A stretch of 12,686 bases of DNA from Oscillospiraceae bacterium (lineage in GTDB: Bacteria; Bacillota; Clostridia; Oscillospirales; Oscillospiraceae): NCBI GenBank assembly GCA_017435245.1, contig JAFSFK010000085.1, forward strand, positions 1 to 12,686. The letters run 5' to 3'. This document shows positions 1 to 6,781 of this stretch, one piece after another. Both the position numbers and the translations under genes were made by a program. A model generated the notes under the pieces. That model worked only from the letters and a program-made list of their open reading frames with translations. It was not told the DNA's origin and searched no databases. Numbering within the stretch: the first letter of the stretch is position 1; the number at the start of each line of letters is the position of its first letter.

Positions 1-447
1 GTCCTTAAGTGTATCCGTATGCTGACCTTCCTGCCTCTGGAGCAGATCGATGCTATGTCTGACTGGAAGGATGCCCAGCTGAACACCGCTAAGGAGATCC
101 TTGCCTATGAGCTGACAAAGCTTGTCCATGGCGAGGAAGAGGCAAATAAGGCACAGGCAGCAGCCAAGGCCCTGTTTGTGGGCGGCGGTGACGATGCCAA
201 TATGCCCACCACCGAGATTGGTGCTGATAAGCTGACTGACGGCAAGATCGGTATTCTGAATCTGATGGTAGCTTGCAAGCTTGCAGCATCCAACGGCGAA
301 GCCCGCCGTCTGGTGCAGCAGGGCGGTGTGTTCGTCAATGACGAAAAAGTACCTGACCACACCTTTGCTGTCACGGAGGAAATGCTCAAGGATGGCGTTA
401 AGCTCCGTAAGGGTAAAAAGGTTTTCCATAAAGCGGTTCTTGTGTAA
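1..447 (+). CDS. tyrS: Tyrosine--tRNA ligase, C-terminal part (5' end outside window)
   Basis: This is the last 148 codons of a class I tyrosyl-tRNA synthetase, the cytoplasmic enzyme that charges tRNA-Tyr. The reading frame is open from base 1, so the catalytic Rossmann fold and KMSKS loop lie upstream of the window. The visible part begins with VLKCIRMLTFLPLEQID, typical of the segment just after the catalytic core. It continues through a helical linker (KEILAYELTKLVHGEEEA) and ends in an S4-type RNA-binding domain of about 60 residues (NLMVACKLAASNGEARRLVQ, then GGVFVNDEKV), which contacts the tRNA in bacterial TyrRS. The stop is TAA at 445-447, followed 10 bases later by a strong hairpin. 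The gene is convergent with dapA. Identification rests on recognised family sequence, and the length of the visible C-terminal portion is normal. Confidence 0.95.
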   Translation, partial: VLKCIRMLTFLPLEQIDAMSDWKDAQLNTAKEILAYELTKLVHGEEEANKAQAAAKALFVGGGDDANMPTTEIGADKLTDGKIGILNLMVACKLAASNGEARRLVQQGGVFVNDEKVPDHTFAVTEEMLKDGVKLRKGKKVFHKAVLV

Positions 448-457
448 TAAAAGGATG

Positions 458-477
458 GGGGCGGCAATTGCCGCCCC
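458..477. terminator. Shared bidirectional terminator between tyrS and dapA
   Basis: This is a perfect 20-base palindrome (GGGGCGGCAA paired with TTGCCGCCCC) with almost no loop, lying between the stop codons of two convergent genes. On the plus strand it is followed by GTCTTTA. On the minus strand it is followed by CATCCTTTTATT, the better U-rich tail. It could end transcripts from both directions. Because the arms are fully self-complementary, the real loop would be the central four bases (AATT). Confidence 0.8.
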
Positions 478-481
478 GTCT

Positions 482-1351
482 TTATGCAAAATAAGCCTGT
501 AGGCGTTTTTGATTTTCATCGGACAGTTTTCCAAGTGGCAGTCTGCAATCTCCGCAGTCAAAGCCAATATACTTCATTGCCGCTTTGACTGGGATAGGAT
601 TTACTTCGCAGAAGAGCAGTTCAATCAGCTTTGAAAGCTGACATTGAAGGGCTGCTGCCGTATCCAGATCGCCGGCAAGTGCGGCATTGGCCATAGCGGC
701 CGTTTCCATTGGACAGACATTGGAAACAACAGAGATCACCCCTTGACCGCCTAAGCTGATCACAGGGACGATCTGGTCATCGTTGCCTGACCATACACAG
801 AAATCCGGGCTGCATTCCCGTTTAATGCGGGTGATCTTTGTAATATCCGGACTGGCTTCTTTGACGCCGGCTATATTTGGTATCTTGGATAGCTTTTCAT
901 ATACAGACACAGGAATATCTACACCTGTGCGTGTGGGTACATTATATATGATTATGGGGATCCGCACGGCATTTGCTATGGACAAATAATGGGCAAGAAG
1001 TCCCTCCGGGTTTCCTTTGTTATAATATGGCGCAACCACCAGAAGTGCATCTGCACCGGCCTTTTCGGCAGCGATGCTCAGTTCTACTGCGTGAGCTGTG
1101 GAATTGGTCCCGGTCCCTGCAATGATGGTGCAGCTGTTCCCTGCATATTCTTTCGACCGACGGAATAGTTCAACTTTTTCTGCGTCACTGACAGTGGGAG
1201 ATTCCCCGGTTGTTCCGCACAGCACAACTGCCGGGATGCCGGCTTCAATCTGCCTGCGCAGCAATTGCTCTGCCATTGGGTAGTTGACCTTTCCATCCAG
1301 AAACGGTGTGACAAGAGCCGTACATGCTCCGGTAAAGACAGTTTTATTCAT
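482..1351 (-). CDS. dapA: 4-hydroxy-tetrahydrodipicolinate synthase (DapA)
   Basis: This cytoplasmic enzyme condenses pyruvate with aspartate semialdehyde, the first committed step of the diaminopimelate/lysine pathway. The 289-residue product has the usual family length and reads as a complete TIM barrel. Visible motifs are the pyruvate-binding loop CGTTGESPTVS (residues 45-55, Thr47/Thr48), the catalytic Tyr136 in IIIYNVPTRTG with Arg141, and the Schiff-base Lys164 in GVKEASPD. The start was set at the ATG at 1349-1351 (MNKTVFTGACTALVTPF) because a GGAGG at 1361-1365 sits 9 bases upstream. An in-frame ATG seven codons earlier would place that GGAGG inside the gene. No other lysine gene is adjacent, so it appears to be a single-gene unit ending at the shared hairpin. 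A TATAAT on the minus strand (1438-1443) is a possible -10, but its -35 is weak. Confidence 0.95.
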   Translation of the reverse strand: MNKTVFTGACTALVTPFLDGKVNYPMAEQLLRRQIEAGIPAVVLCGTTGESPTVSDAEKVELFRRSKEYAGNSCTIIAGTGTNSTAHAVELSIAAEKAGADALLVVAPYYNKGNPEGLLAHYLSIANAVRIPIIIYNVPTRTGVDIPVSVYEKLSKIPNIAGVKEASPDITKITRIKRECSPDFCVWSGNDDQIVPVISLGGQGVISVVSNVCPMETAAMANAALAGDLDTAAALQCQLSKLIELLFCEVNPIPVKAAMKYIGFDCGDCRLPLGKLSDENQKRLQAYFA

Positions 1352-1400
1352 AAGCTGATACCTCCATCCCAATCTATGCGGTGATGACGGTAATTGCGTG

Positions 1401-1429
1401 TTGCAAATTCAGGAAAAATCGTCTATACT
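1401..1429 (+). promoter_or_regulatory. Sigma-A-type promoter for queA
   Basis: TTGCAA at 1401-1406 and TATACT at 1424-1429 are separated by exactly 17 bases, close to the consensus for the housekeeping sigma factor. The predicted transcription start is near 1436, leaving a leader of about 24 bases that carries the GGAGG before the TTG start. The -35 hexamer is itself palindromic, but no matching -10 was found for the divergent dapA direction. Confidence 0.75.
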
Positions 1430-1446
1430 AGTAAAAAATTATAAGT

Positions 1447-1451
1447 GGAGG
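1447..1451 (+). promoter_or_regulatory. Ribosome binding site that sets a TTG start for queA
   Basis: GGAGG lies 8 bases before TTG at 1460. The only upstream in-frame alternative, GTG at 1445, overlaps this Shine-Dalgarno and has none of its own. The TTG start also gives the conserved N-terminus [20 protein letters not shown]. Confidence 0.85.
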
Positions 1452-1459
1452 AATCGCAT

Positions 1460-2482
1460 TTGAAGACCCACGATTTTTGGTATGATCTGCCGGAAGAACT
1501 GATTGCGCAGACACCACTGCAGCAGCGGGATACTTCCCGGTTGTTGGTTTTGGACCGTGAAAGCGGAAAGGTATCTCATCGGCATTTTTATGATATTATT
1601 GACTACCTGCATCCCGGAGATTGCCTGGTGATGAACGATTCCCGGGTGCTGCCTGCAAGATTGCTGGGACACCGTCCTACCGGCGGTGCTGCGGAGCTTT
1701 TATTGCTGCGTGACCTCGGTGACAAGAAGTGGGAATGCCTTGCAAAACCCGGCAGAAAGCTTCAGGAAGGGCAGGAGGTCATTTTTGGAAACGGGGAATT
1801 GACTGCGACGATTTCAGAAGTGCTGCCAGACGGAAATCGTGTTGTTGAATTTCACTTTGAAGGCATTTTTCTGGAAGTCCTGGAGCGATTGGGAAAAATG
1901 CCGCTGCCGCCCTATATCAAAGCAGAGCTGCAGGATCAAGAGCGGTACCAGACGGTGTATTCCCGTGAAGTTGGCTCTGCTGCTGCACCTACTGCCGGTC
2001 TGCATTTTACCAATGAACTTCTGGAGAAAATCCGCCGGAAGGGAATTAAGACGGCGTTTGTCACATTGCATGTTGGTCTGGGTACGTTCCGTCCGGTGAA
2101 GGCCGAGGAGATCACGGAGCACCATATGCACTCAGAACTTTGTATGATGAGTGAAGAAACGGCGAAGATCCTAAATGAAACCAAAGCATCCGGCGGCAGA
2201 GTGATTTGTGTGGGAACTACCTCCTGCCGAACTCTGGAATCCCTTGTCAATGAGGATGGGAGCTTTGGAGCGAATAGTCGTTGGACGGATATTTTTATCT
2301 ATCCTGGATATTCCTTTAAAGCAATGGACGGGTTGATTACCAACTTCCATTTGCCGGAAAGCACACTTGTGATGCTGGTTTCGGCTTTTGCCGGACGTGA
2401 AAAAATACTGGCTGCCTATGAAGAAGCTGTACGTGAAAAATATCGTTTCTTTTCTTTTGGCGATGCAATGACTATACTTTGA
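1460..2482 (+). CDS. queA: S-adenosylmethionine:tRNA ribosyltransferase-isomerase (QueA)
   Basis: QueA transfers and isomerises the ribosyl part of S-adenosylmethionine onto preQ1 at the wobble base of tRNAs for Asp, Asn, His and Tyr, making epoxyqueuosine. The 340-residue product has the full family length. It contains, in order, the N-terminal [89 protein letters not shown] and the C-terminal [10 protein letters not shown], all hallmark QueA blocks. The start is a TTG chosen by ribosome binding site spacing and N-terminal conservation. It is ten bases upstream of tgt in the same orientation, so the two enzymes of preQ1 insertion and maturation are made together. No truncation or missing block was seen. 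Confidence 0.97.
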   Translation: MKTHDFWYDLPEELIAQTPLQQRDTSRLLVLDRESGKVSHRHFYDIIDYLHPGDCLVMNDSRVLPARLLGHRPTGGAAELLLLRDLGDKKWECLAKPGRKLQEGQEVIFGNGELTATISEVLPDGNRVVEFHFEGIFLEVLERLGKMPLPPYIKAELQDQERYQTVYSREVGSAAAPTAGLHFTNELLEKIRRKGIKTAFVTLHVGLGTFRPVKAEEITEHHMHSELCMMSEETAKILNETKASGGRVICVGTTSCRTLESLVNEDGSFGANSRWTDIFIYPGYSFKAMDGLITNFHLPESTLVMLVSAFAGREKILAAYEEAVREKYRFFSFGDAMTIL

Positions 2483-2492
2483 GAGGAAAGCT

Positions 2493-3623
2493 ATGTTTGA
2501 ACTGAAAAAAACAGAGGGTACAGCTCGGCGTGGTGAGTTTACCTGTGCACACGGCACGGTGCAGACCCCCGTGTTTATGAATGTTGGTACCCAGGGTGCC
2601 ATTAAGGGTGCTCTGAGTGCCAAAGACCTAAAGGATATCGGCTGTCAGGTGGAGCTGTCCAACACCTATCACCTGCATTTGCGTCCCGGTGATCAGCTGG
2701 TGAAGGAATGTGGTGGTCTGCATAAGTTTATGACCTGGGATGGGCCGATTCTCACCGACTCCGGTGGATTCCAGGTATTCTCCCTGGCATCCTTGCGCAA
2801 GATCAAGGAAGAAGGCGTTACCTTTGCTTCTCACATTGATGGACATAAGATCTTTATGGGTCCGGAGGAGAGTATGCAGATCCAGTCCAATCTGGGTTCT
2901 GATATCTGCATGGCCTTTGATGAGTGTATCGAGAATCCTGCACCCCGGGATTACGTCAAGCAGAGCGTTGACCGTACCTACCGCTGGCTGGAGCGCTGCA
3001 AGGCAGAAAATGCCAGATTGAATGCTTTGCCGGATACGGTAAATAAACAGCAGATGCTTTGGGGCATCAACCAGGGTGGAACTTATGCAGATATTCGTGT
3101 GGACCATATGAAGCGGATCGCAGATCTGGATCTGCCCGGCTATGCCATCGGTGGATTGGCTGTTGGAGAGACCGCTGAAGAGATGTATGACATCATTGAA
3201 GCGGTGGAACCCCATATGCCCAAAGACAAGACCCGTTATCTAATGGGTGTTGGTACCCCTACTAATATTATCGAGGCTGTTGCCCGGGGTGTTGATTTCT
3301 TTGACTGTGTCATGCCTGCCCGTAATGCCCGGCACGCCCGGCTGTTTACCTGGGAGGGCGCTATTAATCTGAAGAATGCCAAGTATGCCAGGGATCTAAG
3401 TCCCATCGATCCGCAGTGTGACTGCCCGGTTTGCCGCCGCTACAGCCGTGCCTATATCCGTCATCTGTTTGTGGCTGAGGAGATGCTTGCAATGCGCTTG
3501 TGTGTGATGCATAACCTGTATTTCTACAATAAGCTGATGGAGCGGATCCGGGATGCTCTGGATAATGGCTGTTTTGAAAAGTTCAGATGTGAATATTCTG
3601 AAAAATTAAGCCGTAGAATCTAA
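2493..3623 (+). CDS. tgt: Queuine/preQ1 tRNA-guanine transglycosylase (TGT)
   Basis: TGT swaps guanine 34 of GUN-anticodon tRNAs for preQ1, the step before QueA. The 376-residue protein is full length. Asp89 in TDSGGFQVFSL is the conserved active-site acid. Asp271 in DFFDCVMPARNARHA is the covalent nucleophile. The substrate-recognition loop GGLAVGE is at 220-226. The zinc ligands are Cys309, Cys311, Cys314 (CDCPVC) and His340 (VMHNL), with spacing identical to that in characterised bacterial enzymes. The ATG is preceded by an AGAGGAAAG-type Shine-Dalgarno lying just after the queA stop. The pair is an operon by spacing. No terminator hairpin follows, so readthrough into yajC is possible in addition to the yajC promoter. 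Confidence 0.97.
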   Translation: MFELKKTEGTARRGEFTCAHGTVQTPVFMNVGTQGAIKGALSAKDLKDIGCQVELSNTYHLHLRPGDQLVKECGGLHKFMTWDGPILTDSGGFQVFSLASLRKIKEEGVTFASHIDGHKIFMGPEESMQIQSNLGSDICMAFDECIENPAPRDYVKQSVDRTYRWLERCKAENARLNALPDTVNKQQMLWGINQGGTYADIRVDHMKRIADLDLPGYAIGGLAVGETAEEMYDIIEAVEPHMPKDKTRYLMGVGTPTNIIEAVARGVDFFDCVMPARNARHARLFTWEGAINLKNAKYARDLSPIDPQCDCPVCRRYSRAYIRHLFVAEEMLAMRLCVMHNLYFYNKLMERIRDALDNGCFEKFRCEYSEKLSRRI

Positions 3624-3630
3624 ATATACC

Positions 3631-3658
3631 TTGCTTTTTATCCAAACAATGGTATAAT
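3631..3658 (+). promoter_or_regulatory. Promoter for yajC
   Basis: TTGCTT (3631-3636) and a perfect TATAAT (3653-3658) are 16 bases apart, starting only 8 bases after the tgt stop. Predicted transcription starts near 3665, so the AAGGAG at 3678-3683 would be in the leader. It suggests yajC can be expressed independently of the queuosine genes. Confidence 0.75.
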
Positions 3659-3692
3659 AGGGAAGAAATTATAAACGAAGGAGTTATTTTCA

Positions 3693-4043
3693 ATGCTGAA
3701 TTTTTTAACTGACGCTCCCGCTGCCGGCGGTCTTGGCGGTTCTACCATCATCATGCTGGTGGTTATGATCGCAGTATTCTACTTCCTGCTGATCCGTCCC
3801 GAGAACAAGCGGAAGAAGGAAGCTGAGCAGATGCGTTCCAACGTTAAGGTCGGTGATGAGATCACCACCATCGGTGGCATCATTGGCAAGGTTGTTAGTG
3901 TGAAGGAGGAGAAGTTCGTCATCGAGACCAGTGCTGATCAGGTTCGTATCGAGTTTGCAAAGTGGGCACTGTCCACCAATGAAACTGCCGCAGCTGCCGC
4001 AAAGGAAGAAGCCAAGAAGGCTGCAAAGAACAAGGAAGACTAA
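3693..4043 (+). CDS. yajC: Preprotein translocase accessory subunit YajC
   Basis: YajC is a small single-span membrane protein that associates with SecDF next to the SecYEG channel. The 116-residue product shows a short outside segment, one hydrophobic span at about residues 17-35 (IIMLVVMIAVFYFLLI), the signature RPENKRKKEAEQM, and the conserved cytoplasmic block VKVGDEITTIGGIIGKVV. The C-terminal tail is rich in Ala, Lys and Glu and looks disordered. AAGGAG at 3678-3683 is 9 bases before the ATG. Its codon choice is more biased than that of its neighbours, consistent with good expression. The secD/secF genes often found next to it are absent. Instead it follows tgt, also a common bacterial arrangement, and is closed by a strong terminator 8 bases after the stop. 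Confidence 0.95.
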   Translation: MLNFLTDAPAAGGLGGSTIIMLVVMIAVFYFLLIRPENKRKKEAEQMRSNVKVGDEITTIGGIIGKVVSVKEEKFVIETSADQVRIEFAKWALSTNETAAAAAKEEAKKAAKNKED

Positions 4044-4050
4044 TACTAAT

Positions 4051-4083
4051 AAAAAAGCTTCGGCATTATGCCGAAGCTTTTTT
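4051..4083. terminator. Bidirectional terminator between yajC and the ThrE-type exporter
   Basis: A near-perfect hairpin pairs AAAAAAGCTTCGGCA (4051-4065) with its complement TGCCGAAGCTTTTTT (4069-4083) around the 3-base loop TTA. It ends in six T on the plus strand and, by symmetry, six T on the minus strand, so it is a textbook intrinsic terminator in both directions. The loop bases 4066-4068 are the minus-strand stop codon of the exporter gene, so one arm is also protein-coding. Confidence 0.93.
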
Positions 4084-5304
4084 ATTATGCTGTTTCCATA
4101 CGCCCCAAAGGCGCACCAAGGTTGAAACCATAAGAATCCCCACAGCAATGGCACCGGCAATGGCAATGGTGTGTGTACCCTTGGAGGCGAAGCCAGCCAT
4201 ATCACCTCGTACCACATAACCGGTTGTATAGTAAATGCTGGCACCCGGAATCAATGGGAAAATTGAAACCACAAGGTAGGAAATTGCTGGGTATTTACGG
4301 ATGCGTGCCATAGCCTCGGAGTAAGCGGCAGAGACGATCGCAGCGCCGAAGTAAGCCAGGATATCACTGCCGGAAAAATGGAGGACGGCACAATAGGCAG
4401 CCCAGGACAAGCCGCCACCGAGGATACAAAGGGCAACGCCCGGCCCATGAATATTGAAGATCATAGCAAAGCCCAGGCAGCCGATGCTGGCAGCGATACA
4501 CTGGAGCAGCCATACGTATTCGATGGCAATGGATGAGTCAGGAATCGCCCAAATGAGATCTGCAAGGTTCAATGCCGCACCTGTTCCCAGAGCGATTGCT
4601 GCTGCAATCAGAAGAACCTGAACGATCCGGTTTGTACCGGAGTTTGTGTCGCCGAAGATGATATCACGCATCGCATTTGTAAACAACAGACCGGGGACCA
4701 AGAGCATTAAAGCACCGATTACCACGGCATCGGTGTTCCCGGCGAAACCAATAGATCCGGTTGCGTAAGCCACAAGTGTCATCAAAAATGCGGAAGCTAT
4801 AGTCGTAAAGAAAGGGTTGACCTTAAGCCTGCCAAGAAAGCTGTCTACGAGGCCCACAACGACGCCGCAGATTCCGGAGCACACTCCATCGATCAGCGTA
4901 CCGCCGAAGAACAGAGCAAAACCGAATGCACCAAGAAAATGTCCTGTAAGCTGAATGAAGCTCGGGTACTGGCGGCAGGCTTTTTTTGTTTCCTCGAGCC
5001 ATGCAAAGGCTGTGTCGATTGGGGGGACCTTGGCGCAGATTTTGCGGCTTAAATTGGAGAACTGTTCGACACATTCCAGATTGTTTCCGTGATGACCAAC
5101 ACGGCGCAGCCTTGTAATGCATTGACCGTCTGCGGCTTTGATGCTGACGGTCATACAGTTTGGAATGGCAAAGACCTCGGACTGCATTCCATAAGCAGCC
5201 AGAATGCGATTAATGCTGTCCTCCACCCGGAAAGTTTCTGCTCCGCTCATAGCCAGCTGATAGCCAAGCTCTGTTGCGAGATCCAGAAGTTTATCATTGT
5301 TCAT
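4066..5304 (-). CDS. Threonine/serine exporter family protein (ThrE; fused YjjP- and YjjB-like domains)
   Basis: This 412-residue membrane protein joins both halves of the ThrE family in one chain. Residues 1 to about 110 form the cytoplasmic part, with the signature SGAETFRVEDSINRIL and AIPNCMTVSI. About five hydrophobic spans follow, with the motif VPGLLFTNAMRDIIFGD (203-219). From about 265 a second set of spans carries the YjjB-like motif FPLIPGASIYY (349-359). In many bacteria these halves are separate genes, whereas in Corynebacterium ThrE they are fused as here. The family exports threonine and serine or, as YjjPB, succinate, so the substrate cannot be fixed from sequence. The ATG has AGAGGG 7 bases upstream and a promoter at 5338-5365. 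The gene is monocistronic. Its last five codons and stop lie in the terminator stem and loop. Confidence 0.88.
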   Translation of the reverse strand: MNNDKLLDLATELGYQLAMSGAETFRVEDSINRILAAYGMQSEVFAIPNCMTVSIKAADGQCITRLRRVGHHGNNLECVEQFSNLSRKICAKVPPIDTAFAWLEETKKACRQYPSFIQLTGHFLGAFGFALFFGGTLIDGVCSGICGVVVGLVDSFLGRLKVNPFFTTIASAFLMTLVAYATGSIGFAGNTDAVVIGALMLLVPGLLFTNAMRDIIFGDTNSGTNRIVQVLLIAAAIALGTGAALNLADLIWAIPDSSIAIEYVWLLQCIAASIGCLGFAMIFNIHGPGVALCILGGGLSWAAYCAVLHFSGSDILAYFGAAIVSAAYSEAMARIRKYPAISYLVVSIFPLIPGASIYYTTGYVVRGDMAGFASKGTHTIAIAGAIAVGILMVSTLVRLWGVWKQHNKKASA

Positions 5305-5337
5305 TGCAGAACCCTCTTTTATCTAATCTACCAATCC

Positions 5338-5365
5338 AGTATATCACACTATGAGAAAAATACAA
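5338..5365 (-). promoter_or_regulatory. Promoter for the ThrE-type exporter
   Basis: Read on the minus strand, TTGTAT (5365-5360) and TATACT (5343-5338) are 16 bases apart. The predicted start is near 5331, giving a leader of about 27 bases that includes the AGAGGG site at 5312-5317. The -35 begins just past the degV terminator tail, so the exporter is a separate unit. Confidence 0.65.
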
Positions 5366-5374
5366 GGAAGAAAA

Positions 5375-5401
5375 GACCGCTGAAGTGTTCCTTCAGCGGT
5401 C
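5375..5401 (-). terminator. Intrinsic terminator of degV
   Basis: On the minus strand GACCGCTGAAG pairs with CTTCAGCGGTC over 11 perfect base pairs around a 5-base loop (GAACA), followed by TTTTCTTCC. It begins 5 bases after the degV stop. The tail is U-rich only in the minus direction. Confidence 0.9.
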
Positions 5402-5406
5402 GAATA

Positions 5407-6249
5407 TTATTTGCGAACGAACAGAACACCGAGGGTGGCAGGCCCACAGTGGCACGATACGGTACATCCGGCTTTGGTCCAATAAGTATTTTCAAAGTTG
5501 TCGTACAGTGCAACAGCATCCTCAACAGCCTTAAGGCAATCGTCAGTGACAGGTGTACGGGTAACAAACAGAGTGCCTTTATCCAGATCATCCCGGTCAG
5601 CCAGACGGTCCTTAACATAGCTTGCAAGGCACTTGGAATAGCTGCCACGGTACTTCTTAACAACCGCCATTTTGCCGTTCTTGACCTCAATACAGGGTTT
5701 CAGGTTCAGCAGGTTTGCACCCAGCGCAGCAACGGCAGTGCAGCGGCCGCCCTTGACCATGTACTTCAGCTGATCCAGCAGGAAGCTTGCTTCCACCTTG
5801 TCGGTAAATTCTACCAGCTGTGTATAGATGTCATCCAGACTCTCGCAGGTTTTGGCCAGCTCGCATGCTTTCAGCACTACAAGGCCCTGACCGGTGGACA
5901 GGTTCCGGGAATCCACCACACGGACATTGTCAAACTCTTCGGCAGCCAGACGAGCGTTTTGATGGCAGGAGGAGAATTCTGCGCTGATATTGATGTGCAC
6001 AACACCGTCATATTCCTTTGCGTACTTTGAAAAGATTTCGGTGTACTCTTCGATATTCAGTGCGGTGGTGGAACACAGATCACCACCGGCTGCCACGTGG
6101 GCAAAAATATCGGCAGGCATAATGTCGACGCTGTCACGGTATGCCTTACCGCCCTTTACAACGGTCAGAGGAACGATGGTGATGTCATATTTTTCAACAA
6201 GTTCTTTGGAAAGGTCACAGGTGCTGTCAGAAATAATCTTAATGTTCAT
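5407..6249 (-). CDS. DegV family fatty-acid-binding protein
   Basis: DegV/FakB proteins hold a single fatty acid; in characterised cases they present it to the kinase FakA for phosphorylation and entry into phospholipid synthesis. The 280-residue product has the normal family length and order. It carries the N-terminal IISDSTCDLS (5-14), the lipid head-group loop with STTALNIEEY (60-69), ISAEFSSCHQNA (89-100), VVDSRNLSTGQG (111-122), LKYMVKGGRC followed by LNLKPCIEV (161-189), and the C-terminal HCGPATLGVLF. In the first loop the family usually has TSQP; the STTAL form here is a variant. No fakA homologue is in the window. AAGGAG at 6256-6261 sits 6 bases before the ATG. It lies 25 bases downstream of the HxlR gene and probably shares its transcript. 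The lipid specificity is unknown. Confidence 0.92.
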   Translation of the reverse strand: MNIKIISDSTCDLSKELVEKYDITIVPLTVVKGGKAYRDSVDIMPADIFAHVAAGGDLCSTTALNIEEYTEIFSKYAKEYDGVVHINISAEFSSCHQNARLAAEEFDNVRVVDSRNLSTGQGLVVLKACELAKTCESLDDIYTQLVEFTDKVEASFLLDQLKYMVKGGRCTAVAALGANLLNLKPCIEVKNGKMAVVKKYRGSYSKCLASYVKDRLADRDDLDKGTLFVTRTPVTDDCLKAVEDAVALYDNFENTYWTKAGCTVSCHCGPATLGVLFVRK

Positions 6250-6274
6250 TATAGACTCCTTTGAATGTTTTGTT

Positions 6275-6643
6275 TCAGTTTGAATTGGGAACCGGTGTTT
6301 TATCCATCATAAAGCAGCAGGGTTCCACATCTTTTTTTCGCAGATATCCTGCACCCCAGTCCCGCATTGCCACCAGAACAGGCATCAAGCTGCTGCCCAA
6401 TGCGGTGAGAGAGTATTCCACTTTTGGTGGAATTACGGGATAAACCTCACGGTGCACAAGCTTTTGGGATTCCAGTTCACGCAGCTGCTGGGTCAGCATC
6501 TTCGGGGTTGCGCCGGAGATCAGTTTTTTTAGTTCGGAAAAACGGAGCTTTCCTTCGGACAGATGCCACAAAATCAGGGCCTTATATTTGCCGCCGATCA
6601 GTTCCAAGGTAGCTTCCACAGGGCAGCAATCATTGGTTTTCAA
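6275..6643 (-). CDS. HxlR-family winged-helix transcriptional regulator
   Basis: This 122-residue protein is a complete HxlR/DUF24 MarR-like DNA-binding protein. The signature runs [20 protein letters not shown] (7-26), then [20 protein letters not shown] (33-52, recognition helix region) and [10 protein letters not shown]. The wing carries the conserved [13 protein letters not shown], followed by the dimerisation helix around MRDWG. The start is TTG at 6641-6643, with GGAGG 7 bases upstream. An upstream ATG at 6682 would put the Shine-Dalgarno inside the gene and lacks one itself. Cys7 occupies the N-terminal position that senses electrophiles or disulfide stress in relatives such as YodB and HypR. 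Here Cys6-Cys7 and a second pair, Cys109-Cys110, are present. It is upstream of degV and divergent from copA. Control of either neighbour is inference. Confidence 0.92.
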   Translation of the reverse strand: MKTNDCCPVEATLELIGGKYKALILWHLSEGKLRFSELKKLISGATPKMLTQQLRELESQKLVHREVYPVIPPKVEYSLTALGSSLMPVLVAMRDWGAGYLRKKDVEPCCFMMDKTPVPNSN

Positions 6644-6650
6644 CTCGACA

Positions 6651-6655
6651 CCTCC
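6651..6655 (-). promoter_or_regulatory. Ribosome binding site that sets a TTG start for the HxlR gene
   Basis: On the minus strand GGAGG stands 7 bases before TTG (6643-6641). This gives the N-terminus [20 protein letters not shown], matching the usual family boundary, and rules out the ATG 13 codons upstream. Confidence 0.8.
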
Positions 6656-6672
6656 ACAGTATCCAAAAAGAT

Positions 6673-6681
6673 AGTATAGCA
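6673..6681 (-). promoter_or_regulatory. Extended -10 promoter for HxlR-degV
   Basis: On the minus strand TGCTATACT is a good extended -10 element (TG, one base, then TATACT). No convincing -35 lies 16-18 bases upstream, as expected for extended -10 promoters. Transcription would start near 6666, about 23 bases before the TTG start. Confidence 0.6.
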
Positions 6682-6697
6682 CAAATTAGTGCATACT
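6673..6697. repeat. Imperfect inverted repeat, candidate operator between the HxlR gene and copA
   Basis: The left arm AGTATAGCAC (6673-6682) and right arm GTGCATACT (6689-6697) are complementary except for one extra A in the left arm, around the A/T-rich spacer AAATTA. The repeat covers the -10 of the HxlR promoter and ends on the first base of the proposed copA -35. Size, symmetry and position fit a dimeric winged-helix binding site. No canonical CopY box (TACANNTGTA) was seen in the region. Confidence 0.55.
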
Positions 6698-6724
6698 TGT
6701 TTTTTTAGAATTGGATGTTAAAAT
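6697..6724 (+). promoter_or_regulatory. Probable promoter for copA
   Basis: TTGTTT (6697-6702) and TAAAAT (6719-6724) are 16 bases apart. Predicted transcription starts near 6731, giving a leader of about 50 bases that ends with GGAGGTGA at 6771-6778 before the ATG. A second A/T-rich element, TATAAA at 6741, has no suitable -35. The -35 touches the inverted repeat. Confidence 0.5.
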
Positions 6725-6781
6725 AGTATCACAGGACAGTTATAAAGTCAATATTTTTACAGATTGCTCTGGAGGTGAACT

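Noticed and set aside
1352..1459. Riboswitch or T-box leader upstream of dapA (lysine-type regulation)
   Set aside because: The divergent gap is only about 100 bases, shared with the queA promoter, and shows no T-box sequence, lysine-riboswitch features or attenuator hairpin.
2628..3215. Minus-strand open frame of 195 codons inside tgt
   Set aside because: It is the antisense shadow of a highly conserved enzyme gene and has no Shine-Dalgarno or promoter.
3705..4244. Minus-strand open frame of 179 codons across yajC and the terminator
   Set aside because: It is antisense to yajC and out of frame with the ThrE-type gene. It crosses a strong bidirectional terminator and its residues are a frame shadow.
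5089..6030. Long open frame of 313 codons on the plus strand antisense to the exporter start and degV
   Set aside because: It lies opposite two well-supported genes, spans their intergenic terminator and promoter, has no ribosome binding site, and its translation has no recognisable or protein-like pattern.
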